The translations under genes and the position numbers were made by a program. 64,000 nucleotides of DNA, taken from assembly GCA_031987605.1 (NCBI GenBank), contig DALZZF010000002.1:248001-312000 (forward strand), written 5' to 3'. This stretch comes from JAFAGO01 sp031987605. GTDB taxonomy: Bacteria; Bacteroidota; Bacteroidia; Flavobacteriales; Weeksellaceae. Shown here one piece after another: positions 28,980-38,582 of this stretch. The stretch's first letter is position 1; every line of letters starts with the position of its first letter. Below the pieces are notes generated by a model that did no database searches, was not told the DNA's origin, and worked only from the letters and a program-made list of their open reading frames with translations.

Positions 28980-29986
28980 ACCTGAGTTCGATTATAAAAA
29001 CAGAGCTAATTGATTAGTTTTTATCGTTTCGTATTTCAGAGATGGTTTTTTAGGCAGGAAATTATAAGCGATAATTCCAGCCACCAAATTAGCCATGAAA
29101 TTGGCAACGGAGCGATGTCTGGAGTGTTCTATTTGACAAATATTTTTGAGTTCATCGTTTACCGTCTCAATAATTGAACGTTTACGTAGTAAAATTTTGT
29201 CAGACATAGTCATCAAAGAATTCTTCATATTGTTTCGGATGCTGGTAATGAGTTGGATTCCGTCCACAAATAATAATTGCTGTAGTTTTTCTGAGATATA
29301 GCCTTTGTCTCCAAATAATTTTCCGAAAATCTGTTTCAAGAATTCTTCGTTTTTAAGAGGTTCTCTATCATCTACATTTGCTTGTGTCACGCAAAAACTT
29401 AAAATTTCGCCTTTGTCATTAATAACAATATGAAGTTTGAAACCATAAAACCAACCCATTGTAGATTTTCCAACTTTTGCCAAATCTTTGAAAACTTTAT
29501 TGCGTTTTATCCTCTTGTTTCCACAAACTTTTACTGGTGTGCTGTCTACAAAAGACACTCCTGTACAACTTCCTAATGCACAGGTTTTTGAAAACATTGT
29601 CAAGGCCATAAGATTACTTTGCATTAGCTCCACAAATCTATTGTAAGAAACAGTTTGGGGAAAATCTTCTTGCATATGTTTTTGCACATAATAGATATAA
29701 AAATGTTTAAAAGTTCTAAAACCACTGAGTTGAAACAGAATCATGATAGTTATTATTTCCGAATTGCTCATCTTTGGTTTTCTCTTTGGAGGATTTGCTA
29801 AAAGAAATGGTTCTGTAAATTTTTCAAAATGGATACAAAATTCATCTACAGTACAAAAAATATCCGTAATTTTATCAAAGTTAATCATAGAAATAGCTGT
29901 TAAATATTTGAAATTCAATAACTTAATATACGGCTATTTCTTTTTTTATGCAAGTTTTTATACGAATTTATTAATCGAACTCAGGT
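28980..29986 (-). mobile_element. IS982-family insertion sequence
   Basis: Terminal inverted repeats begin ACCTGAGTTCGATTA at both ends (left at 28980, right ending at 29986). The element is 1007 bp and is flanked by an identical 5-bp direct repeat TGATA (28975-28979 and 29987-29991), a clear target duplication. It lies 134 bp beyond the last CRISPR repeat and interrupts a small gene. The intact ends and perfect duplication point to a recent insertion. Confidence 0.9.
28992..29888 (-). CDS. IS982-family transposase
   Basis: I chose ATG 29888 (298 residues, MINFDKITDIFCTVDEFC), the usual start for the family; a start at 29918 would add 10 residues. The DDE-type core is visible: Asp in SFVDSTPVKVC, Asp in KLFGDKGYIS, and Glu in RSIIETVNDELKNICQIEHSRHRS. 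The conserved GWFYGFKLHIVIND segment is typical of IS982. The gene fills almost all of the element and appears intact. Confidence 0.92.
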   Translation of the reverse strand: MINFDKITDIFCTVDEFCIHFEKFTEPFLLANPPKRKPKMSNSEIITIMILFQLSGFRTFKHFYIYYVQKHMQEDFPQTVSYNRFVELMQSNLMALTMFSKTCALGSCTGVSFVDSTPVKVCGNKRIKRNKVFKDLAKVGKSTMGWFYGFKLHIVINDKGEILSFCVTQANVDDREPLKNEEFLKQIFGKLFGDKGYISEKLQQLLFVDGIQLITSIRNNMKNSLMTMSDKILLRKRSIIETVNDELKNICQIEHSRHRSVANFMANLVAGIIAYNFLPKKPSLKYETIKTNQLALFL

Positions 29987-30189
29987 TGATAGTAACCTGC
30001 TTTTTACCGATAAAAATTCAAAAGGTCAGTATGAAGTGAGATGTTGAAAATCTAATAGGATTGGTTTTAGGATTTGATATTCAACCGGTTGGACGTTTGT
30101 TAATTCGTGATGATATTCTCTATTTTGAATATGATGAAGAATTTCAGCAAATTAATTTAGAAATTGTGACTGTCAAACGAATTAAAAAA

Positions 30190-30224
30190 TAGCATCTCCA
30201 AACTTATACATTTAGGAGATGCTA
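30190..30224 (-). terminator. Terminator downstream of gpmA
   Basis: The arms TAGCATCTCC (30190-30199) and GGAGATGCTA (30215-30224) pair perfectly. On the minus strand they are followed by TTTTTT, which fits the end of the gpmA transcript, 42 bp after its stop. Confidence 0.75.
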
Positions 30225-30265
30225 TCATAAACGATCCAAAATTAAATATAGCAATTCGGAAAATT

Positions 30266-30901
30266 TTATCGGATTTCCGCCACCTGAGCTGGGAAATTTT
30301 CGGCACCGTTCATTTCTTCAAGTGCTTTGTGGTCGATATTGTATACCACAGGAACTCCGGTCGCCAGTTCTTTTGCTAAAATCTGTTCCGGAGTCAGTTT
30401 TTCCAGATACATAATCAGCGAGCGCAGACTGTTGCCGTGTGCCACAACCAAAACATTTTTTCCGGCAAGCAATTGGGGAAGAATTTCGCTTTTAAAATAA
30501 GGCATTACTCTGTTGTAGGTGTCTTTCAAACTTTCTCCTTCCGGTGGTTGTACATCATAAGATCTTCTCCATATATGAACCTGTTCAGCTCCGTATTTTT
30601 CGGCAGTTTCGGCTTTGTTTAGCCCTTCAAGACTTCCGTAACTTCTTTCGTTTAGTGCTAAATTTTTGTGTACAGGAATGCTTTCCAAATGGTCGTCCTG
30701 AAGAATAATAGCCAGAGTATGCTGTGCTCTTTTCAGTTCGGAGGTGAAGGCAATATCAATGTTGTCTTTTTCAATTTTTGAGGCTGCACCATGCGCTTCC
30801 TGAATTCCAAGATCGGTTAAATCCACATCTTTCCAGCCTGTAAAACGGTTCTGCAAATTCCATTCGGACTGCCCGTGACGAATTAATATAAGTTCTGACA
30901 T
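30266..30901 (-). CDS. gpmA: 2,3-bisphosphoglycerate-dependent phosphoglycerate mutase
   Basis: The product has 211 residues. It interconverts 3- and 2-phosphoglycerate in glycolysis and gluconeogenesis through a phosphohistidine. Visible features are the catalytic LIRHGQSEWN (His9), RFTGWKDVDLTDLG, the Glu in LNERSYGSLEGLNK, and the second catalytic His in VVAHGNSLRSLIM. It is slightly shorter than the E. coli enzyme (~250) because of a shorter C-terminal part, as in other flavobacteria. It appears monocistronic, with its own terminator. Confidence 0.95.
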   Translation of the reverse strand: MSELILIRHGQSEWNLQNRFTGWKDVDLTDLGIQEAHGAASKIEKDNIDIAFTSELKRAQHTLAIILQDDHLESIPVHKNLALNERSYGSLEGLNKAETAEKYGAEQVHIWRRSYDVQPPEGESLKDTYNRVMPYFKSEILPQLLAGKNVLVVAHGNSLRSLIMYLEKLTPEQILAKELATGVPVVYNIDHKALEEMNGAENFPAQVAEIR

Positions 30902-31025
30902 TTTAAAATTATTTTAATTGTCTCAGTTGAAGCAAAAATCGTTCAAAAGTGGGCAAAAATAATATGAATTTTATCTCGAAATGATAGAAATAAGATAAGG
31001 CACTCTAAAATCTGTACCAAAAGGA

Positions 31026-31778
31026 TTATTTAAAATCCTTTTCTTTCATTTCGATTTCCTGTAGCAATTTTCCGTTTTTGTCGCGGTATTGGTATTTCAG
31101 GGAAGAAATATCGTAATTTTTAAGGTCTTTCAACATCTGTTTAAACTGTTTGTCTTTCGACATATTGTTTTTGATGATGTTTCGGTTTTCTGACATTTTT
31201 ACCATCTCTTTCATTTTCTCCGGAACTTCGGCAGTATACACCACATCGTTGTGATTTCCCAGCGCAATTTTTACAATCTGAATTCCGGTGATGGAATCAA
31301 CAATCGGCAGATTTCCGTTGGAAATTTCCAGCATCTGATTCAGTTGATTGTGTTTCTGGTTAATGGTAACTTCCGGTTTTTTTGTAGTCATACTGGATTT
31401 GTTCACGATGTCGGAATATAGTTTTTCTCCGTTTTTTCCTGTAAGAATTACCTTAAAATTCACGCCTTTATCCAAAAGCTGGATATTTCTTGACCTTTTC
31501 CGGATGATCTGAATCATAAGATCCTGAATCGCAGTGCTGATGAGTTGCGGCTGTAGCTGATCGGCAGAAAGATCTGTTTTAAAATGAAGGGTAATCTCGT
31601 TGTCCCCGGTTTTTTCCGTATTCGATAAAACCAGTGAAGAGCCTTCCGTTTTTAAAGAATCGGTTTTCATGGATTTTACAAAATTATTCATCATCACTTC
31701 CTTGTTTCTGCCTTCTTCTTTGCAGGAAAACAAGTGGAGCAAAACCATACTGAACAAAAAAAGAACGATATTTTTCAT
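31026..31778 (-). CDS. Hypothetical lipoprotein
   Basis: The product has 250 residues. The N-terminus MKNIVLFLFSMVLLHLFSC is a lipoprotein signal with Cys19 as the lipidated residue, so the protein is anchored in a membrane. The mature part is Lys-rich with no recognised catalytic motif; a repeated pattern of charged helices near residues 190-240 (EKMKEMVKMSENRNIIKNN) is visible. It sits between gpmA and alaS in the same direction, with ~120 bp on each side. No family assigned. Confidence 0.8.
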   Translation of the reverse strand: MKNIVLFLFSMVLLHLFSCKEEGRNKEVMMNNFVKSMKTDSLKTEGSSLVLSNTEKTGDNEITLHFKTDLSADQLQPQLISTAIQDLMIQIIRKRSRNIQLLDKGVNFKVILTGKNGEKLYSDIVNKSSMTTKKPEVTINQKHNQLNQMLEISNGNLPIVDSITGIQIVKIALGNHNDVVYTAEVPEKMKEMVKMSENRNIIKNNMSKDKQFKQMLKDLKNYDISSLKYQYRDKNGKLLQEIEMKEKDFK

Positions 31779-31899
31779 CTTTCAATGCGCTACTATTTTT
31801 TTTGAAATTCAACGACTATTTGAATGCTATCGTTGCCGCAAAATCTCAAATTTTTCTATTTTTTTATTGATTTTAAAACCTTGACAAGGCTGAGTTTCT

Positions 31900-34557
31900 C
31901 TACAAATTTTTCGCTTTTTCCAAAGCGCTTTCAATTCCGGCAAGATTTTTTCCTCCGGCAGTTGCAAAACCAGGATTTCCGCCGCCGCCTCCCTGAATTT
32001 CTTTGGCCAGTTCTTTCACAATGTTTCCGGCCTGAAACTGCTGTTCCAAATCTTGGGAAACGCCAACGGTAATCATCGGTTTTTCACCGGCATCCGAAAT
32101 AATTACAGTAATCGAATTCGGGATTTCTTTTTTCAGTTGGAACACGATGTCCTTCACGGAACCAGCATCCAGAGAAGTTTTTTTCACCAAAAGCTTTTTA
32201 CCGTTTTTATCTTCAAAATCATTTTTCCAGTTTTGAATCTCACCTTTGGCTTTGTCTTTTTTCAGGGTTTCAACTTCGGATTTTAATGCGGTGTTTTCAT
32301 CCAGAAGTTTTTCCACCGATTTTGTAATATCCTTGGTTTTCAAAAGTTGCGAAAGTTCTGCAATCTGGATTTCCAGATTCTGGAAATACTCATTGGATTT
32401 ATCTCCGGAAATGGCTTCAATTCTTCGGATTCCGGCTGCAGTTGAATTTTCGGAAGCGATTTTAAAATGCCCGATTTCACCAGTGGATTTTACATGTGTT
32501 CCTCCACACAATTCTCTGGAGTTTCCGAATTGGATCATTCTTACATGATCGCCGTATTTTTCACCGAAAAGTGCCATTGCTCCTTTTTCCAATGCTTCTG
32601 CAATTGGAATATTTCGGTATTCCTGAAGTGGTATGTTTTCTTTGATTTTTTCGTTTACTTTCTGTTCCACTTCTTTGAGTTCCTCATGGGTCATTTTTGC
32701 AAAATGCGAGAAGTCGAAACGCAGATAATCTGGACCAACATACGAACCTTTTTGTTCCACATGCGTACCCAAAACTTCGCGAAGTGCTTCATGCAGAAGA
32801 TGCGTTACCGAGTGATTTCCCTGCGTATTTTTGCGGTCTTTGGTGTTTACTTTAGCATAAAAAACAGCACCTGCATCTTTCGGAAGTTCTTTTATTAAGG
32901 AGTAAATCAGGTTATTCTCTTTTTTTGTGTCCAAAATTTCAATCACTTCGGGATTGTCTTTCACATTGTATAAATCCGGTTGCGAAATATCAAAATGTTG
33001 GGCATAGCTCGGAATGAGAATTCCTTTATCGCCGATTTGTCCGCCACCTTCGGGATAGAAAGGTGTTTTGCTCAGCACAATCTGATAAAATTCTCCGTCT
33101 TTATTTTCAATTTTTCGGTATCTTGTAATGTAGGTTTCTGAAGAAGTATAATCATAACCCACAAAAACTTCAGGTTTTTCTTCCAGAATTACCCAATCGT
33201 GAACTTTTTGTGCAGAAGATTTTTTGGAACGCTGTTTTTGCTTTTCCATTTCTTCATCAAATCCTTTTTCATCGATGGTTAACTGTTTTTCTTCGGCAAT
33301 AATTCGGGATAAATCTGCCGGAAAACCATAGGTGTCGTACAGCTCAAAAACCTCAGTTCCGGGAAGTGTTTTTTCGCCTTTGTTAATGGTTTCGGCGATG
33401 ATTCCATCCAATCGGATAAGTCCGTGTTCAATGGTTTTCAGGAATGAATTTTCTTCTTCTTTGATTACTTCTGTTACGAGTTTTTCCTGTTTTACAAGTT
33501 CCGGGAAGAAGTTGCCCATTTCATTTTTCAATACGGAAACCAATTCGTAAAGGAAAGGTTCTTTCATATCGAGAAAACGATAGGAATAAGAAATTGCTCT
33601 TCTCAAAATTCTGCGGATCACATAGCCTGCACCGTTGTTGGAAGGCAGTTGCCCGTCGGCAATTGCAAACGAAACGGCACGAATATGATCCACAACCACA
33701 CGAATGGCGATGTCTTTTTCATTCTGTAAAATTCCGGTATATTTTTTTCCGGAAATGGCTTCTACTTTTGTAATTAACGGTGTGAAAACATCGGTGTCGT
33801 AATTGGATTCTTTTCCCTGTAAAGCCATGCACAAGCGTTCAAATCCCATTCCGGTATCAATGTGTTTGGAAGGAAGGTTTTCCAAAGAACCATCGGCTTT
33901 ACGGTTGTATTGCATAAATACGAGATTCCATATTTCTACGACTTGCGGATGATCGTTGTTCACTAATTCAATTCCGGGAGTTTTGGTTTTTTCTTCTTCA
34001 CTTCTCAGGTCCACATGTATTTCAGAACAAGGTCCGCATGGTCCCTGATCGCCCATTTCCCAGAAATTGTCTTTTTTGTTTCCATTGATGATGCGGTCTT
34101 CGGCAATATGCTCTTTCCAGAAATTAAATGCTTCACTGTCGCGCTCCAAGTTTTCTTTTTCGTCGCCTTCAAAAACGGTAACGTACAGATTTTCTTTGGG
34201 AATTCCGTAGACTTCGGTGAGCAATTCCCAAGCCCAGGCAATTGCTTCTTTTTTGAAATAGTCCCCAAAAGACCAGTTTCCAAGCATTTCAAACATCGTG
34301 TGATGATAAGTATCCCGACCTACATCATCCAAATCGTTATGTTTCCCGGAAACGCGCAAACATTTTTGGGTGTCGGCAATTCTGGGAGCTTTTGGAGTTT
34401 TGTAACCGAGAAAATAATCTTTAAACTGCGTCATTCCGGAATTGGAAAACATCAGGGTAGGATCATCTTTCAACACAATGGGAGCGGATGGAACAATGAG
34501 ATGCTCTTTGCTTTTGAAAAAGTTTAAAAACGTCTGGCGAATTTCTTGTGAAGTCAT
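31900..34557 (-). CDS. alaS: Alanyl-tRNA synthetase
   Basis: The product has 885 residues starting MTSQEIRQTFLNFFKSKEH. I chose ATG 34557 rather than the longer frame from 34677, because a consensus -7 box lies at 34605-34612 inside that extension. The class II catalytic domain has MFSNSGMTQFKDYFLG, KCLRVSGKHNDLDDVG and TGMGFERL. The editing domain has the zinc ligands in HSVTHLLHEALREVLG and RELCGGTHV. The C-terminal coiled coil and DHHA1-type domain end with EIQGGGGGNPGFATAGG. It charges tRNA-Ala and clears Ser/Gly mischarging. Confidence 0.97.
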   Translation of the reverse strand: MTSQEIRQTFLNFFKSKEHLIVPSAPIVLKDDPTLMFSNSGMTQFKDYFLGYKTPKAPRIADTQKCLRVSGKHNDLDDVGRDTYHHTMFEMLGNWSFGDYFKKEAIAWAWELLTEVYGIPKENLYVTVFEGDEKENLERDSEAFNFWKEHIAEDRIINGNKKDNFWEMGDQGPCGPCSEIHVDLRSEEEKTKTPGIELVNNDHPQVVEIWNLVFMQYNRKADGSLENLPSKHIDTGMGFERLCMALQGKESNYDTDVFTPLITKVEAISGKKYTGILQNEKDIAIRVVVDHIRAVSFAIADGQLPSNNGAGYVIRRILRRAISYSYRFLDMKEPFLYELVSVLKNEMGNFFPELVKQEKLVTEVIKEEENSFLKTIEHGLIRLDGIIAETINKGEKTLPGTEVFELYDTYGFPADLSRIIAEEKQLTIDEKGFDEEMEKQKQRSKKSSAQKVHDWVILEEKPEVFVGYDYTSSETYITRYRKIENKDGEFYQIVLSKTPFYPEGGGQIGDKGILIPSYAQHFDISQPDLYNVKDNPEVIEILDTKKENNLIYSLIKELPKDAGAVFYAKVNTKDRKNTQGNHSVTHLLHEALREVLGTHVEQKGSYVGPDYLRFDFSHFAKMTHEELKEVEQKVNEKIKENIPLQEYRNIPIAEALEKGAMALFGEKYGDHVRMIQFGNSRELCGGTHVKSTGEIGHFKIASENSTAAGIRRIEAISGDKSNEYFQNLEIQIAELSQLLKTKDITKSVEKLLDENTALKSEVETLKKDKAKGEIQNWKNDFEDKNGKKLLVKKTSLDAGSVKDIVFQLKKEIPNSITVIISDAGEKPMITVGVSQDLEQQFQAGNIVKELAKEIQGGGGGNPGFATAGGKNLAGIESALEKAKNL

Positions 34558-34604
34558 AATTTGTGGGCTTTTAATGCATTTTTTTCGATGCATTTTTTGG
34601 AAAG

Positions 34605-34612
34605 CAAAAGTA
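34605..34612 (-). promoter_or_regulatory. alaS -7 box
   Basis: TACTTTTG on the minus strand is a perfect TAnnTTTG match. It would start transcription around 34600, about 43 bp before the chosen alaS ATG at 34557, and it rules against the longer start at 34677. Confidence 0.6.
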
Positions 34613-34660
34613 CGGAAATTGTAAGAATTGTGAAAGAAGAATTTGCAAGGTATTCCCACA

Positions 34661-34691
34661 AAAAAATACCTCCGCAATTGCAGAGGTATTT
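34661..34691 (-). terminator. Terminator of the T9SS protease gene
   Basis: The arms AAATACCTC (34664-34672) and GAGGTATTT (34683-34691) pair perfectly, with a T-run on the minus strand. It lies 23 bp after the stop codon of the protease gene. Confidence 0.75.
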
Positions 34692-34713
34692 TGTGTTTAA
34701 AATTTAAAAGTGA

Positions 34714-36981
34714 TTATTGCTTAATCAGTTTAATAGTTTTTGCGGTCTGTGTTCCGTTGGAAACTTTCAGCAAATAAACGCCGCTTGGTTTTCCTGAAAG
34801 ATCAATGGTGTTGGTTTTTGATTTCAGAGCACCTTTTTTAATCAATGATCCTGGAGTAGAGTAGAGTTCATATTCTACATTTCCTTTCAAGGAATCTGCT
34901 ACACTGATGTTGAAAATCCCTTTTGATGGATTCGGGAATACCTGAACCGCCTGATCGAGGGAAGCATCATTCACTGCCATGGTTTCTTCCAATTTAAATG
35001 CTTTGGATTCGAAAGAACCGAAACTTGCCCCTTCTATAATAGTGGTACCATTTTCCAATTTCAGGTTATAGTATCCGTTTCCGAAAGAACAGCAAATGCC
35101 GTCTCCATAACTGTCATTGATGGTAAAGGTGTAACATGCATTTGGAGTAAGGGCAATGTTTTGTGTAATAAGGTTGGTATTGTTGTTGGTGTAGGGTCCG
35201 CCGCTTGTAACGATGTTTCCGTTAGCATCCTTAACATTCCATGTGGTTTCAGAACCGTAATTGTCCGGTTTAATGGTTAAAACCACAGTGTTTCCAGAGT
35301 AAGTTTCGGTTTTGGTGAAACTGTAGGAAGAGGTGTTGTTGTTCTCATTTCCATCGGTTTCTCCGTTAGGATTGCTTACTGTTGCTTTAAATGTATTTGT
35401 GTTTTCAGTTATATTAATTGCAGTTAAAGCGATTTCCTGAGTTTCATACTGATTTAAACTTCCTGTCCAGTTTAAAGTTGCCGGATTTTCATTATTTAGC
35501 TGATAAGTAACGGTTGCGGAAGTCAATATTTCGCTGCCGTTGTTTTTGATTACTACACTTGGTGTAATTGTATTTTCACAAATTTGCGGAGTGAGCCCGA
35601 TAATACCAATGCTTGCATCATAAGGATGCACCTCCACCGGTGGATAAGAATCCAAAACGGTAACCCCTGAGTTTGTAGGATCGAGCCAATCTTTCAACTG
35701 TGTTGATGCTGTTCCGCCTGCATCCCATGAAACATTTAATCGCCCATATTCATCATATCCGCCATTATCATTGGTTCCGGAGCAAGCTGCACTTCCTCTC
35801 CAAAGCTGACCAATAATATGTCCTTGATTATTGTACAATGGTGAACCGGAAGAACCTCCTTCTGTTACACCCATTTCCCAATCATTGATTCTCCATACTT
35901 TTCCTGTTGATGCATAATCGGTTGAAACAGGATTGCTGTCTCGACAAGTCTTCATAATATCTCCATCAGGATGATGGATTCCAAAAACATATGGTGATAC
36001 CGCTGTAGATCGATCCCAACCCGACCAAACAACATCCCAAGTATTTGGTATTTCAGAAGTAAGTTCCACTAAGCAAAAATCGGATTCAGATCGTCTTGCT
36101 TTCAGTGTGGCTCCACTGATTGTTTTATAATCGCTGTTGCTTACACTGTTTTCAGTGGTTGCACAAACGGTATTGGTACTGATCCAGTTGAAACGGAAAG
36201 CCCACGATGCAGGATTAGTATAGCAATGGTTTGCGGTAAGGAAATATGGTTTTCCATCATTGGCGGTGTTGTTTACCAATGCACCGGAACACCAGCCACT
36301 CCCTCCTACAAGAATCATGGCTACTGCTTTTTTCTGGATGTCTTTTAAAGGATCAGCATCATCGCCAATTGGACAGTTCACATCAATATTACAGTTTCCT
36401 GAAGTGTTGAGGTCTTTTGTTTCATCTACAATTCGGTAACCGTGGGTTATATTTTTAATGGAAAAAGAACCTTTCCCGGATTGCGATGCCGGTTCGAAAT
36501 ATTCAATGGTTACATCATCTCCTTTTACAATCCAGGTTCCCAAAGTTTTTGCTTTGTTATTTTGAGTGAAGGTATAGGCTCCCAAAAGATCAGAGTGATC
36601 CTGATTGTAAACATAAATACTTCCTCCTACAGGAATAAAAAAATCTTCAAGAATGAAGTTCATGCTTTTGGCACCTTCTGAAGTAAAACGCATTCTCCAT
36701 ATTCTGTCGCCATTTTCCAAAGTTTCCCACTTCCCGGAATTGTTGATATTGTAATTTACATCAAACTTTTTTCCGAAACGGTAAGGAAGGTCTTTTCTCA
36801 AATCATTCACGGCATCTTCCGCGACTAAGGTGTTCAAATCGAATGCAGGAAGTTTTACTGCCGCAATTGGTGCACTGTTCTTTTCCCAGCTTTTCGGGCT
36901 TCCTTCATTGGTAACCTGCGCATTTGCGAGGGAAAGCGAACACACAAGTGCGCCCACTTTAAAAATAGATTTTAATTTCAT
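34714..36981 (-). CDS. Secreted trypsin-like serine endopeptidase with T9SS sorting domain
   Basis: The product has 755 residues. The signal peptide is MKLKSIFKVGALVCSLSLANA. A prodomain of ~200 residues is followed by a chymotrypsin-fold protease resembling Lysobacter/Achromobacter lysyl endopeptidase, with a visible triad: His252 in LTANHCY, Asp301 in ESDFCLVEL and Ser378 in GGSSGSPLY. Many paired Cys are present. Next come a CARDB-like adhesion domain (~455-560) and a domain with YGDGICCSFGNGYY (~600-660). The C-terminal ~75 residues (VFPNPSKGIFNISV... GVYLLKVSNG) form a type A T9SS sorting domain, so the protein is exported across the outer membrane. It is probably involved in protein degradation outside the cell. 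Confidence 0.93.
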   Translation of the reverse strand: MKLKSIFKVGALVCSLSLANAQVTNEGSPKSWEKNSAPIAAVKLPAFDLNTLVAEDAVNDLRKDLPYRFGKKFDVNYNINNSGKWETLENGDRIWRMRFTSEGAKSMNFILEDFFIPVGGSIYVYNQDHSDLLGAYTFTQNNKAKTLGTWIVKGDDVTIEYFEPASQSGKGSFSIKNITHGYRIVDETKDLNTSGNCNIDVNCPIGDDADPLKDIQKKAVAMILVGGSGWCSGALVNNTANDGKPYFLTANHCYTNPASWAFRFNWISTNTVCATTENSVSNSDYKTISGATLKARRSESDFCLVELTSEIPNTWDVVWSGWDRSTAVSPYVFGIHHPDGDIMKTCRDSNPVSTDYASTGKVWRINDWEMGVTEGGSSGSPLYNNQGHIIGQLWRGSAACSGTNDNGGYDEYGRLNVSWDAGGTASTQLKDWLDPTNSGVTVLDSYPPVEVHPYDASIGIIGLTPQICENTITPSVVIKNNGSEILTSATVTYQLNNENPATLNWTGSLNQYETQEIALTAINITENTNTFKATVSNPNGETDGNENNNTSSYSFTKTETYSGNTVVLTIKPDNYGSETTWNVKDANGNIVTSGGPYTNNNTNLITQNIALTPNACYTFTINDSYGDGICCSFGNGYYNLKLENGTTIIEGASFGSFESKAFKLEETMAVNDASLDQAVQVFPNPSKGIFNISVADSLKGNVEYELYSTPGSLIKKGALKSKTNTIDLSGKPSGVYLLKVSNGTQTAKTIKLIKQ

Positions 36982-37136
36982 ATAGTTTTAATTAAAGTTT
37001 TTTAAAATTGCTACCAAATTTATAAAACATTCTTGTTTGTACATCATTATTGCTATAGTTTTTTTTAAATGAACAAAAGAATAGATAAATGGACTAAATA
37101 TTGTTCCCTATATTTAGGATTAAATTTTTCTTCAAA

Positions 37137-38486
37137 ATGAAACTGACAGAATTAGCAAAAGAACTTCAGGTAACGACGGAAAGCATCAAAAAATTTATTC
37201 AGGATTTTGATCTGGATTTATGCGAATGCCTGTTTCCAAACTTTGAAGTAAAACCCGATTTTGAAAAATTTGCCAGAGAAAATGCCGACTTTCTCCGGAA
37301 CTACGAAAAAGATCTCGACCGGGACAAGTCCATTGATGAGATTGCTGAAAAAATTCATCAACCCAAAGAAAAAATAGAAGAAATTGTAGCCAGGGAAATG
37401 AGCGATGTGTATGATAACGGATTCTTCAAATCCTCGGTTTCCAGTTTCGGGATCGATCAAAAGTTGGGCGGAAATTATCACTTCGTTTATGATTATTTTG
37501 GAAATAAAACGCCTCTCTGGAAAAAAGATTTCATCGGTTATCGCGATTTGTTTTTCTATATTTCGGATGCTTTGGAGCCTTTTATCAATAAAGATGAAGC
37601 CAAAAACTGGGGCATTCAGAAACCGGCGGGAATTGTTTTGTATGGTCCTCCCGGAAGTGGTAAAATTTTCTGGGCAAAGAAAATTTCGGAGATCATTGGC
37701 TATCATTTTCGGGAAGTTAAGAAGTATTATTTAGGGAATTTTTACTCCAACGGAGAAAAAACCTCTTTTAATGATTTTCTGGTATCCATGATGAAAGCCG
37801 AAAAAGTAGAGCTTTTTGTAGAAGAATTCGATGAAATCATGTTTGAAAGAAATCCCAACTATTCACAGGAAAATGAAGAAACCAAGGAGATTATCATGCA
37901 TTATATAGGCAAATTTGAAAGCGAAGATCTGCTCATGGTAGGCTCAGCAAATTCGCTTTCAGATATTGATGATGAAGTTCTGGCACCGGGAAGATTTGAT
38001 GTTTTGGTACCCATTTTTCCGCCCAATGCAAAAGAGCGTGCCCAAATGATTCAGTATTCGCTCATCCGGAATTTGGAGAAAGATTCCACTTTATTTAAAA
38101 TTTTAGAAAAAAATGGTGCCGATCATCTTCCGTTCTGGAATGAAGTTTCCACAAAAATGAAAACCTTCAGCAACACCATGGTTATTGATTTTACCCAAAG
38201 TCTGAAGAAAAGAATCCGTAGTGTGTACAAGAAAACCCGGAACGAAAATCTCCTGATTGATTATGCGCTTTTGGATGGTGCACTTCGCGATGCCGCTTCC
38301 AAACTGACAGAAGAATATCTGAACCAGATTCAGCAGTTTTTGCATGATGTTTCCCTGAACAATTATGATGATTTTGCCCCAAGATTCATGGAACTGAAAG
38401 CCGAACTGGATTCCTTTAAAGTAATGGAAGAACCAAGGCGTGAAATTGGTTTTCATAAAAATGGCGATCCTTCCACGGAAAGTTAG
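37137..38486 (+). CDS. AAA-family ATPase with altered Walker motifs
   Basis: I chose ATG 37137 (449 residues, MKLTELAKELQVTTESIKKF). Residues ~1-100 carry two small helical units resembling IF2-N/HTH-type modules (LAKELQVTTESIKKFI, then IDEIAEKIHQPKEKIEEIV). The AAA core follows, with a Walker A at residues 170-177 reading GPPGSGKI (Ile where Thr or Ser is expected). The Walker B reads LFVEEFDEIM rather than the usual FIDEID. The sensor region ANSLSDIDDEVLAPGRFD resembles FtsH/Cdc48-type AAA proteins. The changed residues suggest weak or lost ATP hydrolysis. Function unknown; possibly a chaperone-like adaptor. Confidence 0.75.
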   Translation: MKLTELAKELQVTTESIKKFIQDFDLDLCECLFPNFEVKPDFEKFARENADFLRNYEKDLDRDKSIDEIAEKIHQPKEKIEEIVAREMSDVYDNGFFKSSVSSFGIDQKLGGNYHFVYDYFGNKTPLWKKDFIGYRDLFFYISDALEPFINKDEAKNWGIQKPAGIVLYGPPGSGKIFWAKKISEIIGYHFREVKKYYLGNFYSNGEKTSFNDFLVSMMKAEKVELFVEEFDEIMFERNPNYSQENEETKEIIMHYIGKFESEDLLMVGSANSLSDIDDEVLAPGRFDVLVPIFPPNAKERAQMIQYSLIRNLEKDSTLFKILEKNGADHLPFWNEVSTKMKTFSNTMVIDFTQSLKKRIRSVYKKTRNENLLIDYALLDGALRDAASKLTEEYLNQIQQFLHDVSLNNYDDFAPRFMELKAELDSFKVMEEPRREIGFHKNGDPSTES

Positions 38487-38582
38487 AGCCTTTGTTAAAA
38501 TTTTCAGCATATTCCTGCCCTGTTGTTTGCAGAATCAAAAAAACCTCACGATATTTCCGTAATAATCCTGAAAATTGATTTT

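Larger units (their letters stand above)
28884..30192 (+). pseudogene. Broken gene interrupted by IS982
   Basis: If the IS982 copy and one target duplication are removed, a reading frame runs across the junction (QNQNHYKSVETFTD joined to SNLLFTDKNSKGQYEV). After one frame change near 30035 it continues as DVENLIGLVLGFDIQPVGRL to a TAG at 30190-30192. The upstream ATG (28884) is followed by a run of nine A and reaches the same frame only with a one-base shift. The parent was probably a small exported protein of about 95 residues with an N-terminal hydrophobic segment (IVFIFC). I do not recognise the family. At least two frame disruptions plus the IS make it non-functional. Confidence 0.4.

Noticed and set aside
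30040..30192. Possible HipA N-terminal fragment (VGRLLIRDDILYFEYDEEF)
   Set aside because: The resemblance is short and rests on one strand pair; the reading frame better fits the small gene broken by IS982.
34558..34677. N-terminal extension of alaS starting MRRYFFVGIPC
   Set aside because: It contains the promoter -7 box and a family-unlike leader; ATG 34557 matches AlaS starts.
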